The position numbers were made by a program, and so were the translations under genes. The notes under the pieces are model-generated. The model was not told where the DNA came from and did no database searches. It worked only from the letters and a program-made list of their open reading frames with translations. A DNA stretch of 64,000 nucleotides. Origin: Alphaproteobacteria bacterium (lineage in GTDB: Bacteria > Pseudomonadota > Alphaproteobacteria > Sphingomonadales > Sphingomonadaceae). The stretch spans positions 432,473-496,472 of the forward strand of contig JAHJIJ010000030.1 in the NCBI GenBank assembly GCA_018823325.1, given 5' to 3'. This document shows positions 40,202 through 49,262 of this stretch, piece by piece. Numbering within the stretch: position 1 is the first letter of the stretch; every line of letters starts with the position of its first letter.

Positions 40202-41404
40202 TTATGCCCGCGCGCGTGGCACGAGACGCCAGGCGCAGAACACCGCGATGCCGCCGCACATCATCAGCCCCAGCGCCAGCGAGACCGGCAGGCCCGCCGT
40301 AACCCGCGAGAATATGGCGACGATGAGCCCGCCCAGAGCCAGCTGAACAAAGCCGAGCAGAGCCGACGCCTGCCCGATACTTTCCGGATGCGTCGAGAGG
40401 GCGCCGGCCTGCGCCTGCGGCTGCACGATGCCCCAGCCGGCCGTGTAGAGCGCCTGCGGGAGGACCAACGCGGCCCAACCGCTCGGCCAGAGCATCACGG
40501 CAAGTACCATCAGCGCCGGCCCCGCAATCTGGAACAGCACGCCGATCCGCAAGGTCCCCTCCACGCCAAGACGCCGCACCAAGCGATAGGACAGCACGTT
40601 GCCCGCGATAAACCCCGCCGTGGACAGGGAGAGCATCACCGCATAGCTGGCGGCGGAAACCTCCAGATGGCCGATGATGACCTGAGGCGCCGCGGACGAG
40701 AACAGCAGGATGCCGCTATAGGCAAAGGCATTGGCGACGATGTAGGCCATCAGCACGCGCGAGCGAGCGAGACCGCTGAGGGTGCGGAACAGCGCGCGCA
40801 GGTCAAAGGGCAGGCGCTGTTCGGGCGCCAGCGTCTCCGGCAGACGCAGCGCCGTTGCGATCATTGCCACACCGCCAAGCACAGCCAGCGCAATCAACGG
40901 CGCGCGCCAGCCGCCGAAGGCGACGAGCACCCCGCTCACCAGCGGAGCCAGCGTTGGCGTGAACCCCATGATGATGCCGATGAGCGCGAGTGCACGCGCG
41001 GCATCCTCCCGCCCGAGCTGATCGCGAACCATTGTCCGCGCCAAAAGCACTGCCGCAGCAGCACCCACGCCCTGCACGGCGCGGGCGGCCAGCAGCAGCG
41101 GGAAGCTGGTGGCGAAGGCCGCAAGAACGCCAGCCAGGGTGAAGAGCAGCAGGCCACCAAGCACCACCGGGCGACGCCCGAGCGCATCCGCGCACATGCC
41201 GCCGAGCAATTGCGCGACGGCAAAGCTGATGACGAAGGCGCTCATCGCCGCCGGCATGTGCGTCGGGTCTGTGCCGAGTCCGGCCGCCATGGCGGGCAAA
41301 GCGGGAGAAAGCCCCTCGATCGCGGCTGGCAAGGTCGCGGTGAGAGTCGCAAGCAGAATGATCTGCCCGAACGGCAGGCGCGTTTGGAGAGCGACGCCCT
41401 TCAC
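40202..41404 (-). CDS. Bcr/CflA-type multidrug MFS exporter
   Basis: A 400-residue protein with 12 predicted helices. The family features are LPAAIEGLSPALPAMAAGLG in the first loop and QLLGGMCADALGRRPVVLGG in the TM2-TM3 loop (MFS motif A). Members expel bicyclomycin, sulfonamides, phenicols and dipeptides, so the substrate cannot be predicted. It converges with the chemoreceptor gene, with only 3 bp between the stop codons. Confidence 0.88.
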   Translation of the reverse strand: MKGVALQTRLPFGQIILLATLTATLPAAIEGLSPALPAMAAGLGTDPTHMPAAMSAFVISFAVAQLLGGMCADALGRRPVVLGGLLLFTLAGVLAAFATSFPLLLAARAVQGVGAAAAVLLARTMVRDQLGREDAARALALIGIIMGFTPTLAPLVSGVLVAFGGWRAPLIALAVLGGVAMIATALRLPETLAPEQRLPFDLRALFRTLSGLARSRVLMAYIVANAFAYSGILLFSSAAPQVIIGHLEVSAASYAVMLSLSTAGFIAGNVLSYRLVRRLGVEGTLRIGVLFQIAGPALMVLAVMLWPSGWAALVLPQALYTAGWGIVQPQAQAGALSTHPESIGQASALLGFVQLALGGLIVAIFSRVTAGLPVSLALGLMMCGGIAVFCAWRLVPRARA

Positions 41405-41455
41405 GACGCCGTTCGACGCGTCCTTATTCGCCTGATCAGTCAGCGCCGTGTCCGA

Positions 41456-42043
41456 TCAATTGTTGCCCGGACTGTCCAGCCTGCCGAACTTCGCCTCGAA
41501 ACCGGCGGTGTCCCCGCGCGCCAGGTAGCTCGCCTGCTCCACCCAATTGTCGCGCACGATCCGCCCCTTGAACGTGCCAAGATGCGCATCGACAGTGGCG
41601 ATATCAGCCTCGGTCCAGCTGGCGATCTGATCGAAACGGGTGATTCCGAGTTGCGTGAGCAGAGCGGCGAGCTTCGGCCCGACACCCTTGAGCAGCCGCA
41701 GATTGTCCGGAGCGCCCACTGCTGGCGCAATGCCGATCTCCGTGCGAGCGGTGCCGGCGGCCGGTGCATCGGCTGGCGGGGCGGCGGGGGCAGCCGCGAC
41801 ACGGTTGGTCGCAGCCGGCGCCCCATGATCGGCGCGCTGCTCGGCCTCTTGCGCGGGCTTGTGCGACTCCTCAAACTTGTGGACGACCTCTTCCGCGATA
41901 TTGCGCGCGGCTTCCGCAACCGCGCCCACCGCTGTCGCGGAGGTATCGATATGGTCCGCGGCGCCAAAGCGCGAGCGGAAGATCCAGACGACCAGAATGG
42001 CAAGCGCCACCGCAACGATGATCAGAATGATGCCCTGGGACAT
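41456..42043 (-). CDS. Membrane-anchored helix-hairpin-helix protein
   Basis: A 195-residue protein. It begins with one membrane helix (GIILIIVAVALAILVVWIF), then an Ala/Pro-rich linker (about 60-115) and a C-terminal helix-hairpin-helix domain (DNLRLLKGVGPKLAALLTQL, GITRFDQIASWTEADIATVD) followed by VRDNWVEQASYLARGD. The C-terminal half resembles the H3TH segments next to NADH dehydrogenase subunits and ribosomal-S13-like folds in alphaproteobacteria. The start at 42043 is chosen because the membrane helix begins there. Function unknown. Confidence 0.75.
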   Translation of the reverse strand: MSQGIILIIVAVALAILVVWIFRSRFGAADHIDTSATAVGAVAEAARNIAEEVVHKFEESHKPAQEAEQRADHGAPAATNRVAAAPAAPPADAPAAGTARTEIGIAPAVGAPDNLRLLKGVGPKLAALLTQLGITRFDQIASWTEADIATVDAHLGTFKGRIVRDNWVEQASYLARGDTAGFEAKFGRLDSPGNN

Positions 42044-42501
42044 GCCGACAATCCTCTGTTTCTGACTTCTTAACTGACCCATAAGGGCGCACCCGGCGAT
42101 TTGCCAGCGCAACGATGCGCCTTGTTCGGCATCCGTTCCGGCCACTCGCTTTTCCACATATTTATTTTTTACGGGGCTTTCTCCACTTGCTTTCCCGCAA
42201 CCCCGCCTGTGACGGCGCGTCGCTGCACTGCAACATGCTATAAGCGTCGTTGAGCCGAGTCTTTTCATCGACGAATTGCGCGGCTAGCAACAGCATTACG
42301 CCTTGCATCCGGAATCATCTGTGGCACTATCGATGGTGGTAGGGGTTCGAGGGGTTACGCTATAGATTGTGCTTCGTGATGTATCGGGTGGAGGGCGTTT
42401 GCGCGCATCAACCCGGCGGCAAACAGCCGCGACGTCCGAAAATCAGGTCTCTCCGGCCCAGGCTTGACGAAACCGAACGAAGCGAGAACATTGGGGGTTG
42501 A
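42044..42501. promoter_or_regulatory. nrdA upstream region with paired NrdR-like boxes
   Basis: Within this 458-bp gap two sequences match the NrdR box consensus ACACWATATATWGTGT: CACTATCGATGGTG at 42325-42338 (11 of 14 core positions) and ACGCTATAGATTGTGC at 42357-42372 (13 of 16). Their centres are 33 bp apart, close to three helical turns, the arrangement seen in known NrdR targets. TATAGA inside the second box (42361-42366) may be the -10 element of the nrdA promoter. Repression by NrdR-dATP is inferred. Confidence 0.7.
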
Positions 42502-44433
42502 ATGATGGAGTTTCGGGATTTGCAGGCGGAAGGTTTGGCAGAAGCAACGCTGGCCAATGAGGTCATCATGGATAATCCCAAGACAGGCGACGAGCCTGCG
42601 GCGAAGCGCAAGAAGGGTTCATCGAACACGATCGATGCGCGCCGGTTCAATGTCGTCACCGATTCCTCGCGCGATGCGCTGCTGACGGAATTCGGCAAGG
42701 AGACCCTCAAGGATCGCTATCTGCTGCCCGGCGAATCCTATCAGGATTTGTTCGCCCGCGTCGCTGCCGCTTATGCGGACGACGAGGAGCATGCGCAGCG
42801 GCTCTATGATTATATCTCGCGCCTGTGGTTCATGCCCGCGACGCCCGTTCTCTCCAATGGCGGCACCGGACGGGGCCTGCCGATCTCCTGCTATCTCAAC
42901 AGCGTGGACGACAGCCTCGAGGGCATCGTCAACACGTGGAACGAGAATGTCTGGCTCGCCTCGCGCGGCGGCGGCATCGGCACTTATTGGGGCAGCGTGC
43001 GCGGCATTGGCGAGCCGGTGGGCCTCAATGGCAAGACCAGCGGCATCATCCCCTTCGTCCGCGTGATGGATTCGCTCACGCTGGCGATCAGCCAGGGTTC
43101 GCTGCGGCGCGGCTCGGCGGCCTGCTATCTGGATGTGTCCCACCCGGAGATCGAGGAGTTCCTCGAAATCCGCAAACCGTCTGGCGATTTCAACCGCAAG
43201 GCACTCAACCTGCATCATGGCGTGCTCATCACCGATGAGTTCATGGAAGCCGTGCGCGAAGGCGCCGAATTCCAGCTCAAGAGCCCGAAGGACGGCAGCG
43301 TGCGCGCCACCGTCGATGCCCGCTCGCTCTTCCAGAAGCTGGTCGAGACGCGGCTGGCCACCGGTGAGCCCTATATCGTCTTCTCCGACACGGTGAACCG
43401 GATGATGCCCAAGCATCATCGCGACGTGGGCCTGAAGGTTTCCACCTCCAATCTCTGCTCGGAAATCACCCTGCCCACCGGCAAGGACCAGTTCGGCAAG
43501 GACCGCACGGCGGTTTGCTGCCTCTCCTCGCTCAACCTGGAAACCTGGGACGAGTGGAACGGCGACAAGATGTTCATCGAGGACGTGATGCGCTTCCTCG
43601 ACAATGTGCTGCAGGACTATATCGACCGCGCACCCGACGAGATGGCCCGCGCGAAATATTCCGCCAGCCGCGAGCGTTCGGTCGGCCTCGGCGTCATGGG
43701 CTTCCACAGCTTCCTGCAGGCGCGCGGCATCTCGTTCGAAGGCGCCATGGCCAAGAGCTGGAACCTGCGGATCTTCAAGCACATCAATGCCAAGGCCAAT
43801 GAAGCCTCGATGCAGCTGGCGGTCGAGCGTGGCCCCTGCCCCGACGCCGCCGATCAGGGCGTGATGGAGCGCTTCTCCTGCAAGATGGCGATCGCGCCGA
43901 CCGCCTCGATCAGCATCATCTGCGGCGGCACCTCCGCCTGCATCGAACCAATCCCGGCGAACATCTACACGCACAAGACGCTCTCGGGCAGCTTCATCGT
44001 GAAGAACCCCTATCTGGAGAAGGTCCTCGCGGCGAAGTCCAAGGACTCGACCAATGTGTGGAATTCAATTCTCGAGAAGGGCGGCAGCGTCCAGCATCTC
44101 GACTTCCTGACGCCCGAAGAGAAGGACACGTTCAAGACCAGCTTCGAGATCGACCAGCGCTGGCTGCTCGAACTGGCCGCTGACCGTGCGCCGTTCATCG
44201 ATCAGGCGCAGTCGCTCAACCTGTTCATTCCGGCTGACGTGGAGAAATGGGACCTGCTCATGCTCCACTTCCGTGCCTGGGAGCTGGGCGTGAAGTCGCT
44301 TTATTATCTGCGCTCCAAGTCCATCCAGCGCGCCGGCTTTGCAGGCGGCGTCGAGGCCGACAACACCGCCGAACTCAAGAAGATCGAGCTCGGAGAGTCG
44401 ACGGATTATGACGAGTGCCTCGCCTGTCAATGA
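42502..44433 (+). CDS. nrdA: Class I ribonucleotide reductase, alpha subunit
   Basis: A 643-residue catalytic subunit reducing ribonucleoside diphosphates. Key residues are Cys130 in GLPISCYLNS, the Asn-x-Cys-x-Glu motif in TSNLCSEITLPT, and the C-terminal redox pair in DECLACQ. No N-terminal ATP-cone is visible: residues 1-50 are short and charged (KRKKGSSN), so activity control must act differently. The beta subunit gene is not adjacent. Two NrdR-like boxes precede the gene and a terminator lies 88 bp after it. Confidence 0.93.
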   Translation: MMEFRDLQAEGLAEATLANEVIMDNPKTGDEPAAKRKKGSSNTIDARRFNVVTDSSRDALLTEFGKETLKDRYLLPGESYQDLFARVAAAYADDEEHAQRLYDYISRLWFMPATPVLSNGGTGRGLPISCYLNSVDDSLEGIVNTWNENVWLASRGGGIGTYWGSVRGIGEPVGLNGKTSGIIPFVRVMDSLTLAISQGSLRRGSAACYLDVSHPEIEEFLEIRKPSGDFNRKALNLHHGVLITDEFMEAVREGAEFQLKSPKDGSVRATVDARSLFQKLVETRLATGEPYIVFSDTVNRMMPKHHRDVGLKVSTSNLCSEITLPTGKDQFGKDRTAVCCLSSLNLETWDEWNGDKMFIEDVMRFLDNVLQDYIDRAPDEMARAKYSASRERSVGLGVMGFHSFLQARGISFEGAMAKSWNLRIFKHINAKANEASMQLAVERGPCPDAADQGVMERFSCKMAIAPTASISIICGGTSACIEPIPANIYTHKTLSGSFIVKNPYLEKVLAAKSKDSTNVWNSILEKGGSVQHLDFLTPEEKDTFKTSFEIDQRWLLELAADRAPFIDQAQSLNLFIPADVEKWDLLMLHFRAWELGVKSLYYLRSKSIQRAGFAGGVEADNTAELKKIELGESTDYDECLACQ

Positions 44434-44483
44434 TCCCCCGGATCATTGACGCGTCCCGGCTCGGCACTCTCGCCTGTCAATGA
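44419..44483. repeat. 15-bp direct repeat at the nrdA 3' end
   Basis: CTCGCCTGTCAATGA, which encodes the last residues and stop of NrdA, occurs at 44419-44433 and again exactly 50 bp later at 44469-44483. It looks like a local duplication or the scar of a deletion between repeats. Confidence 0.8.
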
Positions 44484-44520
44484 CCGGTATGCGAGGAAAA
44501 TAGCTCCATTTCGTTTCGAG

Positions 44521-44555
44521 GGGCCGGAGATCATTGCATCTCCGGCCCTTTTTTC
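44521..44555 (+). terminator. Rho-independent terminator after nrdA
   Basis: The 11-bp stem GGGCCGGAGAT/ATCTCCGGCCC with a 6-nt loop is followed by seven Ts and then a C. It is 88 bp after the nrdA stop codon. Confidence 0.9.
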
Positions 44556-44680
44556 TGAAAGCAGCCGTTTCTGGTGGCCCAGTCGGCGGCGCTGTGGGCA
44601 GTTTGATTAGCCATTCAAATCGCGCGACCCGCAGGTTAAGCAGGTCGTGGCTGCTGCCGCACAAACACGGGGTGAGGGTG

Positions 44681-45187
44681 ATGATCGCAAAGCTCATGTG
44701 GCCAGCAGGCGCGCTGCTGCTGGCAGGCTGCTCCGGCCAGTCAAATCCTGACAATACTCAGGAAGCCCAGTTCGTCCGTGCGCACGACATCAAGCAACTC
44801 ATGGCCATTGTGGTCGAGCCGCAAGCCAATGTCTTCTGGGGGTCCGCAGGTTATGAAGTCGACGCCTCCGGCGAGCGCGATCTGACACCGACGACGGACG
44901 AAGGCTGGCTCGCGACGCAAAGCTCAGCGGCGACGGTCGCGGAAATGGGCAATCTGTTGATGACCCCGCAATATGCAGAAGGACGCGGCGAGGACTGGAT
45001 CCAGTTCTCGCGGGCACTGGTCGAGGTCGGCAAGCGGGCGGAGCAGGCGGCGATTGCACGGGATGGCGCGGCCGTCTTCGAGATCGGATCGACCATGTAC
45101 AATGTCTGCCAGGCCTGCCACCAGGTCTATCCGCCGGCAGCGTTGGCCCAAGCCGAAAGCAACAATGTTTCTTCACAGCTCGAGTGA
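44681..45187 (+). CDS. Cytochrome c'-like lipoprotein
   Basis: A 168-residue exported protein beginning MIAKLMWPAGALLLAGC with a lipobox Cys at about 17. The domain is mostly helical, and the sequence VCQACHQVYPP near the C-terminus is a CxxCH haem-binding motif, so it is probably a monohaem c-type cytochrome. The upstream open frame to 44534 lacks a signal and was not used. It is followed after 33 bp by the gene for a membrane-anchored protein, probably the same operon. The partner is unknown. Confidence 0.8.
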   Translation: MIAKLMWPAGALLLAGCSGQSNPDNTQEAQFVRAHDIKQLMAIVVEPQANVFWGSAGYEVDASGERDLTPTTDEGWLATQSSAATVAEMGNLLMTPQYAEGRGEDWIQFSRALVEVGKRAEQAAIARDGAAVFEIGSTMYNVCQACHQVYPPAALAQAESNNVSSQLE

Positions 45188-45220
45188 CGAGACGCTAAAA
45201 ACTGCAGGGTATCTCTCATC

Positions 45221-45835
45221 ATGACACAAACGCCCCCGCCATCCCGCACCCGACGCAAGCTCATCATCGGCAGCGCGATTGCCGGATTGGGTGCGGCGGC
45301 GATTGCGATTCTGGTCGTCCTGCCCGCAGAATTCGGGATCGATCCGACCGGCTTCGGCAAGGCAAGCGGGCTCATCAAGATTGCCCAGCCGGATAGCAAC
45401 ACGAGCCCGGAACTGGAGCGCGGCGCACGGCGCAGCGGCGTGTTAACCCTGACGGAGGAAGCGCCCGAGGCGGAACCGGGCCAGACCGACCGCTGGACCT
45501 ATGAGCTGGCGCCCTATGAGTCCGTCGAGTTCAAATACACCGTGCCGGAAGGCGGCAAGGTGGCGTTCCACTGGCAGGCGAGCGCCCCGCTCCATTACGA
45601 TATGCATGCTCATCCGTTCGATGGAGGTACGGCCCTTACCGAGAGCTATGGCATTGCCGATGCAGCGGACATGAAAGGCCGCTATGTGGCGGCGTTCACC
45701 GGCATCCATGGCTGGTACTGGCAGAACCGCAGCTTCGAGACAGTCAAACTGACGCTGGAGGCCTCCGGCGCCTTCACGGCCTCCACCATCTTTGAGGATG
45801 GCGGCGAAAGCGAGCGTCCGCTGCAGCCGCGCTGA
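45221..45835 (+). CDS. Transmembrane anchor protein
   Basis: A 204-residue protein with one N-terminal helix (IIGSAIAGLGAAAIAILVVL), after which a beta-rich domain lies in the periplasm (FKYTVPEGGKVAFHWQASAP, HYDMHAHPFDGG, YVAAFTGIHGWYWQN). The histidines and tryptophans hint at ligand or metal binding. Similar proteins are found in sphingomonads, often near haem or metal genes, without a known activity. It is preceded by the cytochrome-like lipoprotein gene and followed by osmC. Confidence 0.65.
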   Translation: MTQTPPPSRTRRKLIIGSAIAGLGAAAIAILVVLPAEFGIDPTGFGKASGLIKIAQPDSNTSPELERGARRSGVLTLTEEAPEAEPGQTDRWTYELAPYESVEFKYTVPEGGKVAFHWQASAPLHYDMHAHPFDGGTALTESYGIADAADMKGRYVAAFTGIHGWYWQNRSFETVKLTLEASGAFTASTIFEDGGESERPLQPR

Positions 45836-45900
45836 TGGGGGCAACTGCCCGCCGCGCCAATCGTTTCGATGCATTCAACAGTTCAACCGGGAGACAGGAC

Positions 45901-46326
45901 ATGACGACACGCACTGCATCCGCGCAATATGAGGGCATGGGCAAGGCCGGCAAAGGCCGCATGACCACTCAGTCCGGCGTGCTCAAGGAGCAGCCCTATG
46001 GCTTCGGCACACGCTTCGGCGACGAGCCGGGGACCAATCCGGAAGAACTGATCGCCGCCGCGCATGCGGGCTGCTTCACCATGGCGCTCTCCTTCGCGCT
46101 GGATCGAGCCGGCTACAAGGATGGCTCGCTGGATACCAAGGCATCGGTGAAGCTGGAGCAAGGCGATGGTGGCTTTGTCATCACACGCTCGGACCTGGTG
46201 CTGGAGGCAAAAGTGCCGGGAATCGACGCCGATGAGTTCGCGCGCATCGCGGAGGAGGCGAAGAAGACCTGTCCAGTCTCAACGCTGCTCAACGCGGAGA
46301 TCACACTGGAGCATCGCCTGAGCTGA
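45901..46326 (+). CDS. OsmC/Ohr family peroxiredoxin-like protein
   Basis: A 141-residue protein of the OsmC family with the two redox cysteines Cys58 (AAAHAGCFTMAL) and Cys124 (KKTCPVSTLL), and SLDTKASVKLEQ before the second strand. OsmC proteins reduce organic hydroperoxides and are induced by osmotic or peroxide stress. The start at 45901 (MTTRTASAQYEG) fits the family; the in-frame ATG at 45835 does not. A stem GGAAAGCGC/GCGCTTTCC follows at 46337-46367. Confidence 0.93.
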   Translation: MTTRTASAQYEGMGKAGKGRMTTQSGVLKEQPYGFGTRFGDEPGTNPEELIAAAHAGCFTMALSFALDRAGYKDGSLDTKASVKLEQGDGGFVITRSDLVLEAKVPGIDADEFARIAEEAKKTCPVSTLLNAEITLEHRLS

Positions 46327-46336
46327 CGATCGTACC

Positions 46337-46367
46337 GGAAAGCGCGACCAGCAGGCTTGCGCTTTCC
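46337..46367. terminator. Hairpin after osmC
   Basis: The 9-bp stem GGAAAGCGC/GCGCTTTCC has a 13-nt loop. No T tract follows. It lies 11 bp after the osmC stop and may mark the transcript end. Confidence 0.4.
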
Positions 46368-46445
46368 ACCACCTGCGGAACGACCTCGCCTTCTGACCGT
46401 TGTGCCTTTGTTACACAGGGCAGGATGATCAGAAAGGCTCGTCAT

Positions 46446-46790
46446 ATGACATTTGCAGGATTCCGCACCCCAGCCATCGCTCTGGCCGGCGCAACCATGA
46501 CGCTGACCGGGTGCAGCGATCTGGGCTTGGGCGGTAGCCCTGGTTATGCATCGGGCAACGATGGCTATGTACTCGGCGCTAACGATCCGATTTATCGTGA
46601 CGACCGGGGCAACTACTATTGCCAGAAGCCGGATGGCACGCGCGGGCTGATCATCGGCGGTCTGGCCGGCGGCGTCCTTGGTAACATCATCGCACCGGGC
46701 GGCAGCAAGACATTGGGCACGATCATCGGCGCTGCCGGCGGCGCAATTGCCGGTCGCGCAATCGAGCGCGGCGAAGTTCGCTGCCGATAA
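46446..46790 (+). CDS. Glycine-zipper 2TM lipoprotein
   Basis: A 114-residue lipoprotein precursor (MTFAGFRTPAIALAGATMTL, lipobox LTGC at about 24) with an AGAAAGG sequence 9 nt upstream. The C-terminus GLAGGVLGNIIAPGGSKTLG and IGAAGGAIAGRAIERGEVRC is a glycine-zipper 2TM domain, as in SlyB/RcnB-associated outer-membrane lipoproteins. It probably stabilises the envelope. The ATG at 46425 is a possible alternative start. Confidence 0.8.
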   Translation: MTFAGFRTPAIALAGATMTLTGCSDLGLGGSPGYASGNDGYVLGANDPIYRDDRGNYYCQKPDGTRGLIIGGLAGGVLGNIIAPGGSKTLGTIIGAAGGAIAGRAIERGEVRCR

Positions 46791-46857
46791 GCGGCGTCTC
46801 ACCACGCTGGCAGGAAACAAATGACCACCAGCCAATTTCGCATTTCAGGAGGCAATC

Positions 46858-47172
46858 ATGCTGAAGACATTTTTCTATGGAGCCGTTGCCGCAATCATCG
46901 GCACGAAACTCAAGAGAATGAACGACGAAGGGCGCCTTGAGCCCTACAAGGAACGCGCCCGTGAGCGCGCTCAAGAGCTGAAGGAGAAGCTGGCCGAACA
47001 GCGCCAGAAGTCCGAAGCCGGAGCAAAATCGGGCACTGAAACGGCGGCGAAAAAGATCGACAAGTCGGTCACCTCGGGCCGCAAGAACGCCAAGCTTTCT
47101 CCTTCGCCCGAGGTTTCCAAGCCGGCGCAGGCGCATCCTTGGCCCGCTGACCCCAAAGCCATGCCCAGCTGA
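46858..47172 (+). CDS. Small charged protein with N-terminal helix
   Basis: A 104-residue protein. It starts MLKTFFYGAVAAIIGTKLKR, one short hydrophobic stretch, then a highly charged helical segment rich in Lys, Glu and Arg, predicted coiled coil (RARERAQELKEKLAEQRQKS). It is separated by 67 bp from the lipoprotein gene and has GGAGG near its start. It may be a small envelope or stress protein; the family is unknown to me. Confidence 0.65.
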   Translation: MLKTFFYGAVAAIIGTKLKRMNDEGRLEPYKERARERAQELKEKLAEQRQKSEAGAKSGTETAAKKIDKSVTSGRKNAKLSPSPEVSKPAQAHPWPADPKAMPS

Positions 47173-47200
47173 GCAATTCAGCAGCACATTGAAATGCCAA

Positions 47201-47226
47201 CGGGCGCCTTCGCTGGAAGGTGCCCG
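47201..47226. terminator. Hairpin between convergent genes
   Basis: The 11-bp stem CGGGCGCCTTC/GAAGGTGCCCG with a 4-nt loop lies 28 bp after the small charged protein gene and 22 bp before the iron-permease gene end. There is no clear T tract. It may act as a bidirectional transcript end. Confidence 0.5.
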
Positions 47227-47248
47227 TTGTCCGTTGGGGGGACTGCGA

Positions 47249-47671
47249 TCAACGGCGTTCGAGCAGGATATTCAGTGCCCGCTGACGCTGGGCCAAAGTC
47301 TCGGGCGATGCATCCATTTCCTTCTCCAGCGCGTCGCGCAGGCGGCAGATCTGCGCATCGGTGAGATGCTCGATCCCGATATAGCTGTTCTGCGCGGATT
47401 CCACGGCGCGGATCAACTCGTCCAGCTTGACCTGCATGGCGCTGGCATCGCGGTTCTGGGCATTCTGGATCAGGAACACCATCAGGAAGGTGATGATCGT
47501 CGTCCCGGTGTTGATGACCAGCTGCCAGGTATCCGACCATTTGAAGATCGGCCCGCTGATCGCCCAGACGAGGATGACCGTGATGGCGAGCACGAAGGTG
47601 AGCGGCTGACCCGTCCAGCTCGACATGCGGCTGGCGAAACGGGAGAAAATCATCTCAAACATGGTGCGCAT
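47249..47671 (-). CDS. Low-affinity iron permease family protein
   Basis: A 140-residue membrane protein of the small low-affinity iron permease family: two helices (FVLAITVILVWAISGPIFKW and VINTGTTIITFLMVFLIQNA) joined by a short loop with SDTWQL. A soluble helical tail follows (NRDASAMQVKLDELIRAVES). Despite the family name the transport function is not proven in bacteria. It lies alone between two oppositely oriented gene blocks. Confidence 0.85.
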   Translation of the reverse strand: MRTMFEMIFSRFASRMSSWTGQPLTFVLAITVILVWAISGPIFKWSDTWQLVINTGTTIITFLMVFLIQNAQNRDASAMQVKLDELIRAVESAQNSYIGIEHLTDAQICRLRDALEKEMDASPETLAQRQRALNILLERR

Positions 47672-47747
47672 CCCGAAATGGCGGATGCGGTGCGATGCGA
47701 CCGCAGGGGCGCTTCGTCAACCGCCCCCCGCATAAACCGGGACGAGT

Positions 47748-49262
47748 TCAGTCGTCGATCAGCTCACGCGGCGTTTCCCGGCCATGGTCCTTGCCGGCCG
47801 AGCGGTTCCCTCGCGCCAGCTGGAACACCACGCCGGAAAGCAGCGCGAGGGCGATGCAATTGGGAATGGCCATGGCGGCGTTCGAAATGTCGCCAAGGCG
47901 CCAGACCAGCTCGAGTTCCTGAAAGCTGCCGACGGCGATGACGATGCACCACAGGACCCGCCAGGGCAGAACCGCCTTGTCGCCAAAGGCAAAGGTTACG
48001 GCGCGCTCGCCATAATAGGACCAGGTGAGCAAGGTGGTGAAGACGAACAGCACGAGTGCGATCGACGCGATGAGAGCGCCAAACGCAATATGGCCGATCT
48101 CCCAGGGGAACACCGCGGCGAAGGCACCCGCCGTCATGTCGAACCCACGCAGATCCGAGGACCATGCATGAAGCTGCGGCGTGACGACCCCGGTGACCGG
48201 GTCGGTGGCGATGAAATCGCCCTTCACTGTCAGGATGACCAGCGCCGTCATGGTGCAGACGATGATGGTATCAATGAACGTGCCCATCATCGCGAAGCGG
48301 CCCTGCAGCGCGGGATCGGTCGTGCGGGCGACGGCATGGGCGATCGGTGTCGAGCCTTGTCCCGCCTCATTCGAGAAGAGCCCGCGCGCGACGCCGGCGC
48401 GGATCGCCATGATCAGCGCGGCGCCGAGGAAACCACCGGTCGCGGCCTGCTCGTTGAAGGCGCCGTCAAAGATCAGCCGGAAGGTTGCGGGCAGTTCGTC
48501 ATAATTGAGGATCAGGGCGATGAGCGCCATCAGGATGTAGAGTCCGGCCATGGTCGGCACCAGCTTCTCGGCAACATGGCCGATGGAGCGGATGCCGCCA
48601 ATGATGACCACGAACACAATGATCGCGGTGATGACCCCGCCGATCCATTCTTCCTGGCCCGTGAGGTGCTGGAAACTGTCCCCGATGCTGTTGGCCTGAA
48701 TCATGTTGCCGGTGACCAGCGACGAGAAGAGAAGCCCAATGGTGAACAGCACCGCCAGCCATTTCCACTTCGGCCCAAGTCCGTACATGATGTAAGTCAT
48801 CGGCCCGCCGCGATAATGGCCATCGGGCGTGATCTCGCGGAAACGGATGGCGAGCGCACCCTCCGCAAAGGCCAGCGCCATGCCGAGGATCGCCGTGATC
48901 CACATCCAGAAAATGGCGCCCGGTCCGCCCAGCGCGATGGCGGTGGCCACACCCGCCAGATTTCCCGTGCCGACCTGACCGGAAAGTGCCGTGGACAGCG
49001 CGGCAAAGGGCGAAAGCTCGCCGGACTTGCGATCCCCCTGCTTGCGAAACAGGCCGATGAAGGAACTGACGAGATGCGTGAGCGGATAGAAGCGCAGGCC
49101 GATCATGAACCAGGCGCCAAGGCCGAAGAGCAGCACGACCATCGGTGGCAGCGGCAGCACGCTCACGCCATTCCAGGTGCCGCCCCAGATGAAATCCGCG
49201 ACATTGGTCACATGGTCGATCAACCCCGTCCCCGTGACTGCCACCGCGTCCTGTGCTGCCAT
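47748..49262 (-). CDS. Alanine/glycine:cation (sodium) symporter, AGCS family
   Basis: A 504-residue inner-membrane protein with about 11 helices. The family features GQVGTGNLAGVATAIALGGP, WMWITAILGMALAFAEGALA and ARGLFSNEAGQGSTPIAHAV are present. Transport of alanine or glycine with sodium is expected. The C-terminal tail (RSAGKDHGRETPRELIDD) is charged. It is monocistronic, with a divergent lipoprotein gene upstream. Confidence 0.93.
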   Translation of the reverse strand: MAAQDAVAVTGTGLIDHVTNVADFIWGGTWNGVSVLPLPPMVVLLFGLGAWFMIGLRFYPLTHLVSSFIGLFRKQGDRKSGELSPFAALSTALSGQVGTGNLAGVATAIALGGPGAIFWMWITAILGMALAFAEGALAIRFREITPDGHYRGGPMTYIMYGLGPKWKWLAVLFTIGLLFSSLVTGNMIQANSIGDSFQHLTGQEEWIGGVITAIIVFVVIIGGIRSIGHVAEKLVPTMAGLYILMALIALILNYDELPATFRLIFDGAFNEQAATGGFLGAALIMAIRAGVARGLFSNEAGQGSTPIAHAVARTTDPALQGRFAMMGTFIDTIIVCTMTALVILTVKGDFIATDPVTGVVTPQLHAWSSDLRGFDMTAGAFAAVFPWEIGHIAFGALIASIALVLFVFTTLLTWSYYGERAVTFAFGDKAVLPWRVLWCIVIAVGSFQELELVWRLGDISNAAMAIPNCIALALLSGVVFQLARGNRSAGKDHGRETPRELIDD

